In this document: piece by piece, positions 7,717-15,322 of the stretch
Numbering within the stretch: the stretch's first letter is position 1
Layout: every line of letters starts with the position of its first letter
Origin: Spirochaetia bacterium
GTDB taxonomy: Bacteria; Spirochaetota; Spirochaetia; Treponematales; Treponemataceae
Length of the DNA stretch: 25,190 nucleotides
Direction: 5' to 3'
Assembly (NCBI GenBank): GCA_900769975.1
Contig: CAAGIR010000029.1
Location: forward strand, 1-25,190
The notes under the pieces: model-generated
Seen by the model: the letters and a program-made list of their open reading frames with translations, nothing else
What the model was told of the DNA's origin: nothing
Database searches by the model: none
Program-made: the position numbers and the translations under genes

Positions 7717-8685
7717 TCAGTTTGTGTAATCACCATGTTTAAATTCATCATCAGCATGGCGAGTATCAACTTCGTTTTCAGGACCTTTATACGCACGGCG
7801 ACGTTTGTCAATTTTGCTTTTAAACACAGGAACAGAAAGTGCAATTGCAACAATCAAAGCTGTCAAAAGTTTTAAGTCTGTAGATTTTAAACCTAACTGA
7901 AGAACTACAGCAATAACAATTCTGTAAACAATCGAACCGAAAACTACCGAAATCAAAGTGTACCAAAATCCAAAATGCGAACCAAAAATAACTTCACCAA
8001 TGATAATTGAAGCAAGTCCGATAACAATAGTACCAGTTCCCATTCCTACATCAGCATATCCCTGACTCTGAGCAACAAGTGCACCCGACACAGCAACAAG
8101 CCCATTAGCAAGCATAAGCCCAATCATTTTAGTAGTATCAGTATTAACGCCAAGAGCGCGAACCATATTTTCGTTACTTCCAGTAGCCCGAATCGCACTT
8201 CCGTATTCAGTTCCAAAAAACCAGTAACAAACAGCAATAATAATTGCAATCACGACTATACCAATCAAAAGAGAACACGTTGTAGTAGTAATTTTTCCAC
8301 CAAGAAGAGTTTTCAATTGCGACATCATAGTTGGGTTTCCTAAAAGCGGCGTATTAGCCTTTCCCATAATGCGAATGTTGATAGAATATAACGCAATTTG
8401 AGTCAAAATACTTGCAAGTAAAATATTGATTTTCAGCTTGGTATTCATAAATCCAGTGATAAGTCCGCAAATCGTTCCTGCAATAAAAACAAAAAGCAAA
8501 GTTAAAACAGGATTCATACCCTTGCAAATCAAAACCGCAGTAATGGCACCACCAGTCGCAAAACTGCCATCAACAGTCATATCGGCAACATTCAAAATCC
8601 TAAAAGTAAAATAAACTCCCAAAGTCATAAGTCCCCAAAGAATTCCTTGAGAAACCGCACCTTCCATAGCAGATAAAATAGGCAT
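7717..8685 (-). CDS. ABC importer permease (TrpY-like, BPD_transp_2 family)
   Basis: A 322-residue permease with about eight hydrophobic helices and a charged C-terminal tail after about residue 285. The motifs LNVADMTVDGSFATGGAITA (31-50) and YGSAIRATGSNENMVRALGVN, followed by MIGLMLANGLVAVSGALVAQSQG, are typical of the branched-chain/monosaccharide-type permeases that pair with PF04392 binding proteins. GGAG lies 8 nt upstream of the ATG at 8685. A hairpin terminator and a GC-rich element separate it from the binding-protein gene. A TATAAT at 8723-8718 with a poor -35 region may give some internal transcription. Confidence 0.87.
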   Translation of the reverse strand: MPILSAMEGAVSQGILWGLMTLGVYFTFRILNVADMTVDGSFATGGAITAVLICKGMNPVLTLLFVFIAGTICGLITGFMNTKLKINILLASILTQIALYSINIRIMGKANTPLLGNPTMMSQLKTLLGGKITTTTCSLLIGIVVIAIIIAVCYWFFGTEYGSAIRATGSNENMVRALGVNTDTTKMIGLMLANGLVAVSGALVAQSQGYADVGMGTGTIVIGLASIIIGEVIFGSHFGFWYTLISVVFGSIVYRIVIAVVLQLGLKSTDLKLLTALIVAIALSVPVFKSKIDKRRRAYKGPENEVDTRHADDEFKHGDYTN

Positions 8686-8736
8686 TTATTACTCCAAAAA
8701 AAAACAATAATATTACAATTATAAACTATTTTTAAA

Positions 8737-8795
8737 CAAAAAAAAAGAGATTAATACCCGTTTAATAAAATAAACAAAGTAAAAATCTCTTTTTT
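8737..8795 (-). terminator. Intra-operon hairpin terminator / attenuator
   Basis: A perfect 12-bp inverted repeat: AAAAAAGAGATT (8741-8752) and AATCTCTTTTTT (8784-8795), around a 31-nt loop that itself holds GTTTA/TAAAC arms. Read on the minus strand, the stem ends in a run of nine U. It stands between the binding-protein and permease genes and probably lowers expression of the downstream permease and ATPase relative to the binding protein. It could also work in the plus direction. Confidence 0.55.
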
Positions 8796-8805
8796 AGTAT
8801 TCTGG

Positions 8806-8911
8806 CTGTGCCCCTTGCGGGTCGCTATGTCCAGGGTTCGCTCACGCTCAGTCTCCTCACTTCGCTACGCTCGTTGCGGTGACCACCTTCGGTGCCCTTC
8901 CCAGCGCTCAC
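8806..8911 (-). repeat. GC-rich mosaic hairpin element, copy 2
   Basis: It begins 6 bp beyond the stop codon of the importer binding protein. On the minus strand it has the hairpin CACC-GAA-GGTG (8894-8884), followed by CACCGCAACGA (8881-8871), an 11-mer that also occurs in copy 4. Then come GAGCGTAGCGAAGTGAGG and a CCC-GCAA-GGG hairpin near 8813-8823. On the plus strand GTCCAGGGTT resembles the GTGCAGGG edge of the other copies. Its orientation is opposite to copies 1, 3 and 4. Confidence 0.6.
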
Positions 8912-8917
8912 AGAGAA

Positions 8918-9886
8918 TTATTTCAAGTCAGCAGGAATTGTAATTCCTAAAATTTTTGCAGTTTCTTCATTTACTTTCAAATCGCATGAATCAAGATACT
9001 GGATAGGCATTTTTGCAGGAGTGTTTTTTCCTTCAAGAATTTCCACAGCCATTTTTGCAGTCTGTTTTCCAAGTTCATAGTAGTTGATTCCGTAAGTTGC
9101 AAGACCGCCGGCATTTACCATTCCTTCTTCACCAACGATAGTAGGAATACCATTTTCGTTAGCAACCTGTGCAACAAGAGCCATACCAGCAGCAATCATG
9201 TTGTCTGTTGGAGAATAGATAACATCAACTTTTCCACACAAAGACTGAGTAACCTGCTGAATTTCGTTAGAGTTAGAAACTGTAGCATCGACATATTTAA
9301 GACCAAGTTCATCACAGGCTTTTTTTGCCAAAGCAATCTGGAAATAAGAGTTCTGTTCGCTTGAACAGTAAAGCATACCAACAGTTTTTGCAGTTGGAAC
9401 AAGCTGTTTCAAAAGTTTCATCTGAGCAGCACAAGGAGTCAAGTCAGAAGTACCAGTAACATTTCCACCAGGTGCGTCGTTTGATTTTACAAGTTTAGCA
9501 GATTCTGGGTCAGTTACAGAAGAAACAAGAATAGGAATGTCCTGTGTAAGGTTTGCAACAGCCTGAGCAGCAGGAGTAGCAATAGCAAAAATTAAATCGT
9601 CTTTATCATTAATTAATTTCTGAGCAATAGTAACACAGTTAGCCTGTTCACCCTGCGCATTCTGATAGTCAATTTTGATGTTCTTTCCGTCAACATAGCC
9701 AGCTTCGGCAAGACCGTCAACGAAACCTTTGTAATTAGCGTCCAAAGCAGAATGTTCTACAAGCTGAATAACACCAATTTTGATTGTTTTTGCTTTTGAT
9801 TTTGATTTCTTTGCTTTTTTTGGAGCAGCAAATACTGCGGTTAAACAAAGAGATGCAATTAATGTTGTAAGCAAAATCTTTTTCAT
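8918..9886 (-). CDS. ABC importer substrate-binding protein (TrpX-like, PF04392 type)
   Basis: A 322-residue periplasmic binding protein. The N-terminus MKKILLTTLIASLCLTAVFA is a Sec signal peptide, with cleavage probably before APKK; the Cys is not in a lipobox. A Lys/Ser-rich linker (about 21-38) leads into IKIGVIQLVEHSALDANYKGF, and the fold continues with GQEANC-like, IFAIATPAAQAVAN, ILVSSVTDPESAKLV, GGNVTGTSDL and VGMLYCSSEQNS segments characteristic of the ABC_sub_bind (PF04392) family. The start at 9886 is preceded by GGAGG with a 7-nt gap. It is first in the operon with the permease and ATPase. The ligand cannot be read from sequence; tryptophan or another amino acid is a guess from streptococcal relatives. 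Confidence 0.87.
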   Translation of the reverse strand: MKKILLTTLIASLCLTAVFAAPKKAKKSKSKAKTIKIGVIQLVEHSALDANYKGFVDGLAEAGYVDGKNIKIDYQNAQGEQANCVTIAQKLINDKDDLIFAIATPAAQAVANLTQDIPILVSSVTDPESAKLVKSNDAPGGNVTGTSDLTPCAAQMKLLKQLVPTAKTVGMLYCSSEQNSYFQIALAKKACDELGLKYVDATVSNSNEIQQVTQSLCGKVDVIYSPTDNMIAAGMALVAQVANENGIPTIVGEEGMVNAGGLATYGINYYELGKQTAKMAVEILEGKNTPAKMPIQYLDSCDLKVNEETAKILGITIPADLK

Positions 9887-9910
9887 AAATATACCTCCAA
9901 AATGCATAAA

Positions 9911-9932
9911 AATACATTTTCAAAAATGTATT
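9911..9932. promoter_or_regulatory. Perfect palindrome overlapping importer promoter
   Basis: The arms AATACATTTT (9911-9920) and AAAATGTATT (9923-9932) are perfect inverted repeats with a 2-bp centre. The right arm overlaps the -10 box, and the centre coincides with the expected transcription start near 9923. The placement fits a dimeric repressor site better than an RNA hairpin, because only half of it would be transcribed. Confidence 0.5.
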
Positions 9933-9958
9933 ATAAAGATTTTCCCCCACAAACGCAA
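9930..9958 (-). promoter_or_regulatory. Promoter of the TrpXYZ-like importer operon
   Basis: On the minus strand the -35 box is TTGCGT (9958-9953), the spacer is 17 bp, and the -10 box is TATAAT (9935-9930). The expected start near 9923 gives a leader of about 37 nt that carries the GGAGG ribosome site. Confidence 0.7.
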
Positions 9959-9981
9959 TTACTTTTCCTTTTCCTGTAAAA

Positions 9982-10614
9982 TTATTTAATTATATATTTG
10001 CCATCTGCATCCTTGTCGAAAAATTTAAAGGAATGGAAAAGTTTGTAAAGCGGGCTGGATGGCGCTTTGCCTTTTTTTTCATTTATAAAATCCAGGTCGT
10101 TAAACAAAAATGTGCGTAACACAATTCCCTGTCCTTCTTTGTAAAAAATATCTGCCTGAATATATTTATAGCCTTTTGCATATTCCGATACAGGATCTAT
10201 TATTAAAATTGTAGCCCCTAAATCTCCGTTGAATTCATCCTTCACGCTTTCCTGCGGAAAAAAGCCAATAGTACTTGTGTCTACTTTGAATCCTGCTATG
10301 TTATAAAAGCACATAAGTAAAAATGTAAGGAAGTCTGTTCTAAAAGTTGATTCATCAGTTTCTGTTTCCAAAAATAAAGAATAGCGAAGTTCTGCGTCTA
10401 TTCCGTCCATTTTTATTTTCATTGCCTGTATTGAATCTACTTCTGTGTTGTTTGGCGGCTCAATAAGAGTCATAACGTTTTCTACAAAGTAATAACAGAT
10501 ATCGAATTCTTCTTCGGACTGTGCCATTCTAAATCTGCTTTTAACAATAGTACTAAAACCTGCATGTACAATAAATACAAATAATAATGCTAATAAAACA
10601 ATTCTCTTTTTCAA
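9982..10614 (-). CDS. Exported protein of unknown function
   Basis: A 210-residue protein that I do not recognise. I choose the TTG at 10614 as start: AAGGGG lies just upstream with a 5-nt gap, and the product then opens with a classical signal peptide, MKKRIVLLALLFVFIVHAGFS. An ATG at 10683 would place 23 unlikely residues before it. The mature part is mixed alpha/beta and acidic, with Phe-rich stretches (FLTFLLMCFYNIAGFKV) and a C-terminal FHSFKFFDKDADGKYIIK. A periplasmic or outer-membrane-associated location is inferred. It may be a Treponema-restricted family. It lies between the importer promoter and a GC-rich element, and seems to be transcribed alone. Confidence 0.6.
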   Translation of the reverse strand: MKKRIVLLALLFVFIVHAGFSTIVKSRFRMAQSEEEFDICYYFVENVMTLIEPPNNTEVDSIQAMKIKMDGIDAELRYSLFLETETDESTFRTDFLTFLLMCFYNIAGFKVDTSTIGFFPQESVKDEFNGDLGATILIIDPVSEYAKGYKYIQADIFYKEGQGIVLRTFLFNDLDFINEKKGKAPSSPLYKLFHSFKFFDKDADGKYIIK

Positions 10615-10720
10615 GATAACCCCTTTCTTATAATTTTTTAAGATAGTTAAAAGTATAAATGCCATTTCTGATTTTGTATACAAATTATTTTAAAAAACGC
10701 AAAAAAAAATAAATTTCGCC

Positions 10721-10855
10721 AGTGGGGTGTGGCAGCGGAGCTGCAAAGTGCAGGGTTTGGATTAAAACGGCGTACCTCAGCTTGAGCGGCCGCCGCAGGC
10801 GGGTCCGAAGGACTGAACGTGAGTGAACCGTGAAAGGTGAGTGGGTGTGTAAAAC
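10721..10855 (+). repeat. GC-rich mosaic hairpin element, copy 3
   Basis: It lies about 13 bp beyond the proB stop codon. It contains three hairpins of the same design: GCAGC-GGA-GCTGC (10732-10744), CCGCC-GCA-GGCGG (10790-10802) and GTCC-GAA-GGAC (10803-10813), each a perfect short stem over a GNA triloop. The octamer GTGCAGGG is at 10748-10755, as in copies 4 and 5. It ends in GAACGTGAGTGAACCG-type purine-rich sequence. Confidence 0.65.
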
Positions 10856-10868
10856 TTTGCTGAAAAAA

Positions 10869-11666
10869 TTATACTGAAAATAAAGTTCCTTTTGAATTTT
10901 CGTCCAGAAGTGCGATGAGAGCATTTTCTCTGCTGCCGTTTGCCAAAATCATTTCGATGCCGTATTCTGTAACTTTTTCTGCTGCCTGAATTTTTGTTTC
11001 TATGCCGCCTGTTCCAAACGAATTTGCTTCGCCAATTACTATGTTTTTACGCAATTCTTTTATAGAAGAAACTTTGTCTACTAGCTTTGCCTGCGGATTT
11101 GTTTTTGGGTTGTCTGTATAAATGCCGTCGATGTCGCTAAAAAGGATAAGTGTATCTGCCGACCACAAAATTGCTGTAAGAGCCGAAAGGTTATCATTAT
11201 CGCCGATTTTAATTTCGTCAAAACTTACGGAGTCGTTTTCATTTATAATCGGGACTACGCCTTCATCCACCAGCGTAAACAATGTGTTTCGTATATTCAG
11301 ACTTCTGTGTTCATTTTCGAAGTCATCTTTTGTCAAAAGCAATTGTCCTATATGAAGATTTTCTTTTTGAAATGCTTTGCGCCATTGGTGCATTAATTCC
11401 ACCTGCCCGATTGAACAAAGTGCCTGTCTGTAATGTACGTCTTTTTTTCTGGCCCAACCATTTACTGTAGAAACTCCCGCTACTTGCGCTCCTGAAGAAA
11501 CAAGGATTATCTGCTTGCCCTGCTTGATTAAGTCTGAACATTGCTGTGCAAAATTTTCCATAAATTCGGTATTTTGTGTTCCATCTTCTTTTGCAAGTGT
11601 GTTCGAACCAATTTTTACTACTATTTTTCTGGCATTTTTTATTGACTGCTGGATATTGTTACTCAT
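10869..11666 (-). CDS. proB: Glutamate 5-kinase
   Basis: A 265-residue amino-acid kinase that phosphorylates L-glutamate to gamma-glutamyl phosphate, the first step of proline synthesis. Family motifs are VVKIGSNTL (16-24), ILVSSGAQVAG (54-64), the proline/glutamate-loop region around GQLLLTKDDF, INENDSVSFDEIKIGDNDNLSA, and FSDIDGIYTDNPKTNPQAK. The protein ends directly after the kinase domain and so lacks the C-terminal PUA domain of E. coli-type ProB (about 367 residues). Short forms of this kind are known. It overlaps proA by 4 bp (ATGA), with AAGGG as ribosome site inside proA. Feedback inhibition by proline is likely but not visible. Confidence 0.93.
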   Translation of the reverse strand: MSNNIQQSIKNARKIVVKIGSNTLAKEDGTQNTEFMENFAQQCSDLIKQGKQIILVSSGAQVAGVSTVNGWARKKDVHYRQALCSIGQVELMHQWRKAFQKENLHIGQLLLTKDDFENEHRSLNIRNTLFTLVDEGVVPIINENDSVSFDEIKIGDNDNLSALTAILWSADTLILFSDIDGIYTDNPKTNPQAKLVDKVSSIKELRKNIVIGEANSFGTGGIETKIQAAEKVTEYGIEMILANGSRENALIALLDENSKGTLFSV

Positions 11667-12910
11667 CTTATTTGCCCTTCTCCATCAATAAGATATTTCG
11701 TTGTTGTCAAGGCTTTTATTCCCATGGGACCTCGTGCATGTAGTTTTTGTGTACTTATCCCCAGTTCTGCTCCAAAGCCGAATTCGCCTCCATCTGTAAA
11801 TCGTGTACTTGCATTAACGTAAACACAACTTGCATCTATGTGTTCCTGAAAATATCGTGCGTTTGCTCTGTTTTCTGTAATAATGCTTTCGCTGTGTTTT
11901 GTATTATGATTGTTGATGTACGACACTGCATCTTCTATTGTATTTACAATTTTTACACAACATTCATAATCCAGATATTCCTTGCCAAAATCCTCTTCTG
12001 TAGCCAAAACAGAATTTTTTAGATATTTTTGTGCTTCTTTTTCGACATGGATTTTTACTCTTGCATTAAATATTTCTTCCAGTTTTGGTAAAAATTCTTG
12101 TGCAACATCTTTGTGAACTACAATACATTCAATAGCATTGCAAACGCTCGGACGCTGGATTTTTGCATTTTCTGCCACTTTGCATGCCATTTGTAAATCT
12201 GCACATTTATCTACATAAAGATGACACACTCCGCTTCCAGTTTCTATCACAGGGATACGTGCATTCGAAACCACATTCTGGATTAATTTTTTTCCTCCGC
12301 GAGGCAACACTACATCTATCATTCCGACTGCGTTCAAAATCTGGTCTACATCGCTATGGTCATGTTCCTTTACTTCTACCAGCTCAATGGCATCACAAAC
12401 TCCGTCTTCTACTTCTGCAAGTGCTTCTTTTATAACACGAACGATTTCTTTGTTTGAATTGTATGCTGATGAAGAGCCCCGCAATAAAATGGCATTTCCG
12501 CTTTTATATGCTAAACTAAATGCATCGACTGTTACGTTTGGTCTGCTTTCGTAAATAATGGCAACAACTCCAAGTGGCACACGAACCTGCCTGATAGTAA
12601 GTCCATTTGGGGTTTTCCAGCCTGCAATTTCTTCGCCTATAGGATCTGTCTGAGAAATAACATTATTTAAACTTTCTATAATTGCGTCTATTCTTTCTTC
12701 TGTTAATGTGAGCCTGTCGATTAAACTTTCGCTTGTTCCGTTTTTGCGTGCAATTTCAATATCTTTTTTATTTGCTAATATAATAGAAGATTTATTGCAA
12801 TTCAGATTTTTTGCAACTGCTTTTAATGCAGCATTTTTCTTTAATGCGTTTTGAACAGCCAGTTTTTGGGCTGCTTTTTTTAATCTATCAGATATTTGTT
12901 TTATTTCCAT
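11663..12910 (-). CDS. proA: Gamma-glutamyl phosphate reductase
   Basis: A 415-residue NADPH-dependent reductase that converts gamma-glutamyl phosphate to glutamate 5-semialdehyde, which cyclises to pyrroline-5-carboxylate. Family signatures include VRVPLGVVAIIYESRPNVT, AILLRGSSSAYNSN, LPRGGKKLI, VIETGSGVCHLYVD, the catalytic Cys in QRPSVCNAIE, and VNASTRFTDGGEFGFGAELGISTQK. Length is normal for the family. It is followed by proB with a 4-bp overlap and preceded by a 172-residue protein with a 10-bp gap, so all three are probably cotranscribed. No obvious SD sequence precedes its ATG, which fits coupling to the upstream gene. proC is not in the window. Confidence 0.94.
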   Translation of the reverse strand: MEIKQISDRLKKAAQKLAVQNALKKNAALKAVAKNLNCNKSSIILANKKDIEIARKNGTSESLIDRLTLTEERIDAIIESLNNVISQTDPIGEEIAGWKTPNGLTIRQVRVPLGVVAIIYESRPNVTVDAFSLAYKSGNAILLRGSSSAYNSNKEIVRVIKEALAEVEDGVCDAIELVEVKEHDHSDVDQILNAVGMIDVVLPRGGKKLIQNVVSNARIPVIETGSGVCHLYVDKCADLQMACKVAENAKIQRPSVCNAIECIVVHKDVAQEFLPKLEEIFNARVKIHVEKEAQKYLKNSVLATEEDFGKEYLDYECCVKIVNTIEDAVSYINNHNTKHSESIITENRANARYFQEHIDASCVYVNASTRFTDGGEFGFGAELGISTQKLHARGPMGIKALTTTKYLIDGEGQIR

Positions 12911-12920
12911 AAAAATTTAC

Positions 12921-13439
12921 TTAGTAATTTGCGAGGAAGAACATACCTATCAGCATTGCAATGCGGCATTTGCTTTCGGACCAATCATTTTCTAAAGGAA
13001 GATTTGAAATGTACCACCAGAATATTCCGAATTCCGGGTCAATTCTCAAAGCATATTCAGAAAAATCAGGATTTTCAGGATCCTGCCCAAACATTAAAAA
13101 GACAGCCTGATTAATCATTTGTAAAAATAATGGATAATCTTCTTTCCAGTTATTATTCTGAAGGAAAATTTCCAGCTGATAAAGAAGTTTTTCTTTTAAT
13201 GCAATATCAGATTTTTCTACCCAAGTTTTTTGGATTAACAGCGTTAGATTATTTTTAAAACTAGATACAAGCTTTAAAATTTCATTATCAGTCATCTTTG
13301 AAAAGTTATCTTTTGCTCCAAAAACTTTAGCAATTGCATCCGCTGGAGCAGAAAAATCTTCACTATTCCTAACAAAAAGAGACAGTGCATCAATATTTTT
13401 TTGTTCAATAAATTCTAAAAGAATTTGCTCTTTATTCAT
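12921..13439 (-). CDS. Small cytoplasmic protein of unknown function, upstream of proAB
   Basis: A 172-residue acidic, mostly helical protein with no signal peptide, membrane helix or motif I recognise. Noticeable features are an N-terminal helical segment (MNKEQILLEFIEQKNIDALS), a polar middle, and an aromatic C-terminal region (FGIFWWYISNLPLENDWSE) followed by a hydrophobic end (IAMLIGMFFLANY). It is first in a tight unit with proA and proB, but a role in proline synthesis is only suggested by that position. There is no SD sequence at the ATG, and the promoter's -10 box is 8 bp upstream, so its mRNA is probably leaderless. Confidence 0.65.
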   Translation of the reverse strand: MNKEQILLEFIEQKNIDALSLFVRNSEDFSAPADAIAKVFGAKDNFSKMTDNEILKLVSSFKNNLTLLIQKTWVEKSDIALKEKLLYQLEIFLQNNNWKEDYPLFLQMINQAVFLMFGQDPENPDFSEYALRIDPEFGIFWWYISNLPLENDWSESKCRIAMLIGMFFLANY

Positions 13440-13447
13440 ACTATATG

Positions 13448-13476
13448 ATATTAAAGATTAATTAAGAATTGGTCAA
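13448..13476 (-). promoter_or_regulatory. Promoter of the orphan-proA-proB operon
   Basis: On the minus strand the -35 box is TTGACC (13476-13471), the spacer is 17 bp, and the -10 box is TAATAT (13453-13448). The ATG at 13439 begins 8 bp after the -10 box, and no Shine-Dalgarno sequence is present. Confidence 0.6.
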
Positions 13477-13732
13477 TAATCACGCCGAACTTAATGCTGC
13501 AGGAACAACCGCATTACAGTATTCTTTTCCAGCGAATTGTCTGTCGCAAAAGTAAACGCAAATGCAAAAATTTTTGTTTTCCGAAAAAATATAATTTTTT
13601 TTTGAAAATAAAGGTTGATGTTATATAAACAATTCTTTTTTTATAGTAAAATATAAGGCGCATTTATTATGCTGAATAAATTTTTGTCATCATAAATTTA
13701 TTTTTCTTTATTTTATAGTAGAGTTTTACAAG
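13477..13732. other. Divergent intergenic region
   Basis: AT-rich DNA between the proline operon and the plus-strand cluster. It has several TATAAT/TATAGT-like hexamers (13590-13595, 13642-13647, 13714-13719), but none has a good -35 box at 16-18 bp, so I cannot place the plus-strand promoter with confidence. The TATAGT at 13714 is the nearest to the ATG at 13733. I see no coding sequence or strong repeat here. Confidence 0.3.
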
Positions 13733-15322
13733 ATGAGTTTTTTACAGAAAATTACAGTTTTTTTTGAATCGATATTTAAAAAATCCTCACCAGAATATCA
13801 GAAAAAGGCTTTTTTGCGTAAAATAGATGCCGAAATCAGAGAATTTAAACCGCAAATCTGTAAAAACGGAATGTTACAGCCAAATTTTGCAGAAGCTTTG
13901 TTTGCACTGTACAAAAACTCAAAACCGCTTGACAATCTTTTTTGCTATACAATTCATTCAAACGACCTGCACCGTCAACAGCGTTTCGAAGCACAGCTTA
14001 TGATTACAGGTTATTCACAAGAATGTCAGGAAATAATAGAAGAACTTGACTTTGAAAACCGTAAGCAGGAAATTCTGGCAGATTTGAACCATGAAGAAAA
14101 AGTTTACAATCATCAGAAAAAACAACTGGAAAAACTTATAAAAGAACTGAATTCTGATACTTTTGTAAAAATGGACAAAGATATCTTGAATTTAAGGCAA
14201 CTTGCCGAACTTTGCCATTACAATTTTTTACCGTTTTTACAGGCATTTGATTCAAATTTTATGATTGGCAATTTCACATATCAGCCGACATACAAAGAAA
14301 TTCCTGCAAATAAAGCATTAAACCTGCTGGAAGATATGTATTTCCAGATAAATGGACTTAAAATTACAACAACAACGGCAGATGCTGTTCTGGCACTGGC
14401 ACAACTCAGAAAAGGCAATGAACTGACAGACACAGAACGTGAAAATTTTATCGGAAATCTTAAAAAAATCAACTATGTAATAAAAACCATTCTGTCACCA
14501 GCTAAATTAAAAACCTTGATAAGATTATGTAAGGAAGATATAAATTACGAGCCGAATACTGCAAAATATAACGGTTCACCCAGACAGGATTTTTCAAAAA
14601 TCATTCAGACAAAATTTGCTGCCGATGAACAGAAAATCCGTTCTCAAATTCAAGATGAAACTATAAGTGATGAAGTAAAAGTACTGTTCCCGAATATTCC
14701 TCTGCAGGAAGTGGAATCATATAATCATTTGTTTAATAACATTCTACAAAAAGAATCTTCGCTTTCATTTAAATGGCTTTTTCCTTTAAAAATCCTAAAA
14801 ACTTTTTTGGTGATTTATTTTCCAGATTCTATAAAAGCGCTGTTAAATGACATTGTAATAGAAGGTTTTTTTAATAATCCGAATTATAAATCATCATTTT
14901 CTACTATAGTATATTCTGCTTTGAATGCTGATGAAGATTTAAAAAAGTTTGAAGACAGTTTTGGAAATGACAAGAAAAACAGCATTGCCGTTTTGGAAAG
15001 TTATATAAAAGACAGTAAAAAAGACAAAGATTTTTATAATCGTTTGGAAAAAATGGTCGATTCTATAAATAACGATGCTCATGAAACTTTGCAATTGATT
15101 GTTTCAAATCTTGTTTCGCTTTATCGATTACTTGGCGAACTTCTGCAAGATGCAAAAAAACCGTCAAGCGAATTAATTTCAAATTTAAAAGTATTAATGA
15201 TGTCTTCACGAAACAGAGAATACACAAATTTTCTGGAAGCAAACTATGAAAATTGGAATATCTTCTTCCAAATTATGAAAAATTATGTTATAATAAATAA
15301 TGGTGATGTCAATCATGAATAA
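13733..15322 (+). CDS. Large spirochaetal protein of unknown function (possibly DUF5312-like)
   Basis: A 529-residue protein without signal peptide. It opens with MSFLQKITVFFESIFKKSSPEYQKK and is rich in Lys, Asn and helical segments throughout. A coiled-coil-like stretch is at about residues 105-145 (HEEKVYNHQKKQLEKLIKEL). A more hydrophobic segment, WLFPLKILKTFLVIYFPDSIKALL, occurs near 340-370. The opening and helical character recall a spirochaete-restricted family (DUF5312), but I am not certain of that name. It is first in a plus-strand cluster whose gene ends overlap, followed by a diguanylate cyclase, a rhomboid protease and a secreted protein. Its ATG has only a weak purine-rich sequence upstream. 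Function unknown; a scaffold role with the cyclase is speculation. Confidence 0.7.
   Translation: MSFLQKITVFFESIFKKSSPEYQKKAFLRKIDAEIREFKPQICKNGMLQPNFAEALFALYKNSKPLDNLFCYTIHSNDLHRQQRFEAQLMITGYSQECQEIIEELDFENRKQEILADLNHEEKVYNHQKKQLEKLIKELNSDTFVKMDKDILNLRQLAELCHYNFLPFLQAFDSNFMIGNFTYQPTYKEIPANKALNLLEDMYFQINGLKITTTTADAVLALAQLRKGNELTDTERENFIGNLKKINYVIKTILSPAKLKTLIRLCKEDINYEPNTAKYNGSPRQDFSKIIQTKFAADEQKIRSQIQDETISDEVKVLFPNIPLQEVESYNHLFNNILQKESSLSFKWLFPLKILKTFLVIYFPDSIKALLNDIVIEGFFNNPNYKSSFSTIVYSALNADEDLKKFEDSFGNDKKNSIAVLESYIKDSKKDKDFYNRLEKMVDSINNDAHETLQLIVSNLVSLYRLLGELLQDAKKPSSELISNLKVLMMSSRNREYTNFLEANYENWNIFFQIMKNYVIINNGDVNHE

Noticed and set aside
8918..9886. Binding protein as a lipoprotein
   Set aside because: The Cys in the signal region is preceded by Ala-Ser-Leu, which does not fit a lipobox; type I cleavage after VFA is more likely.
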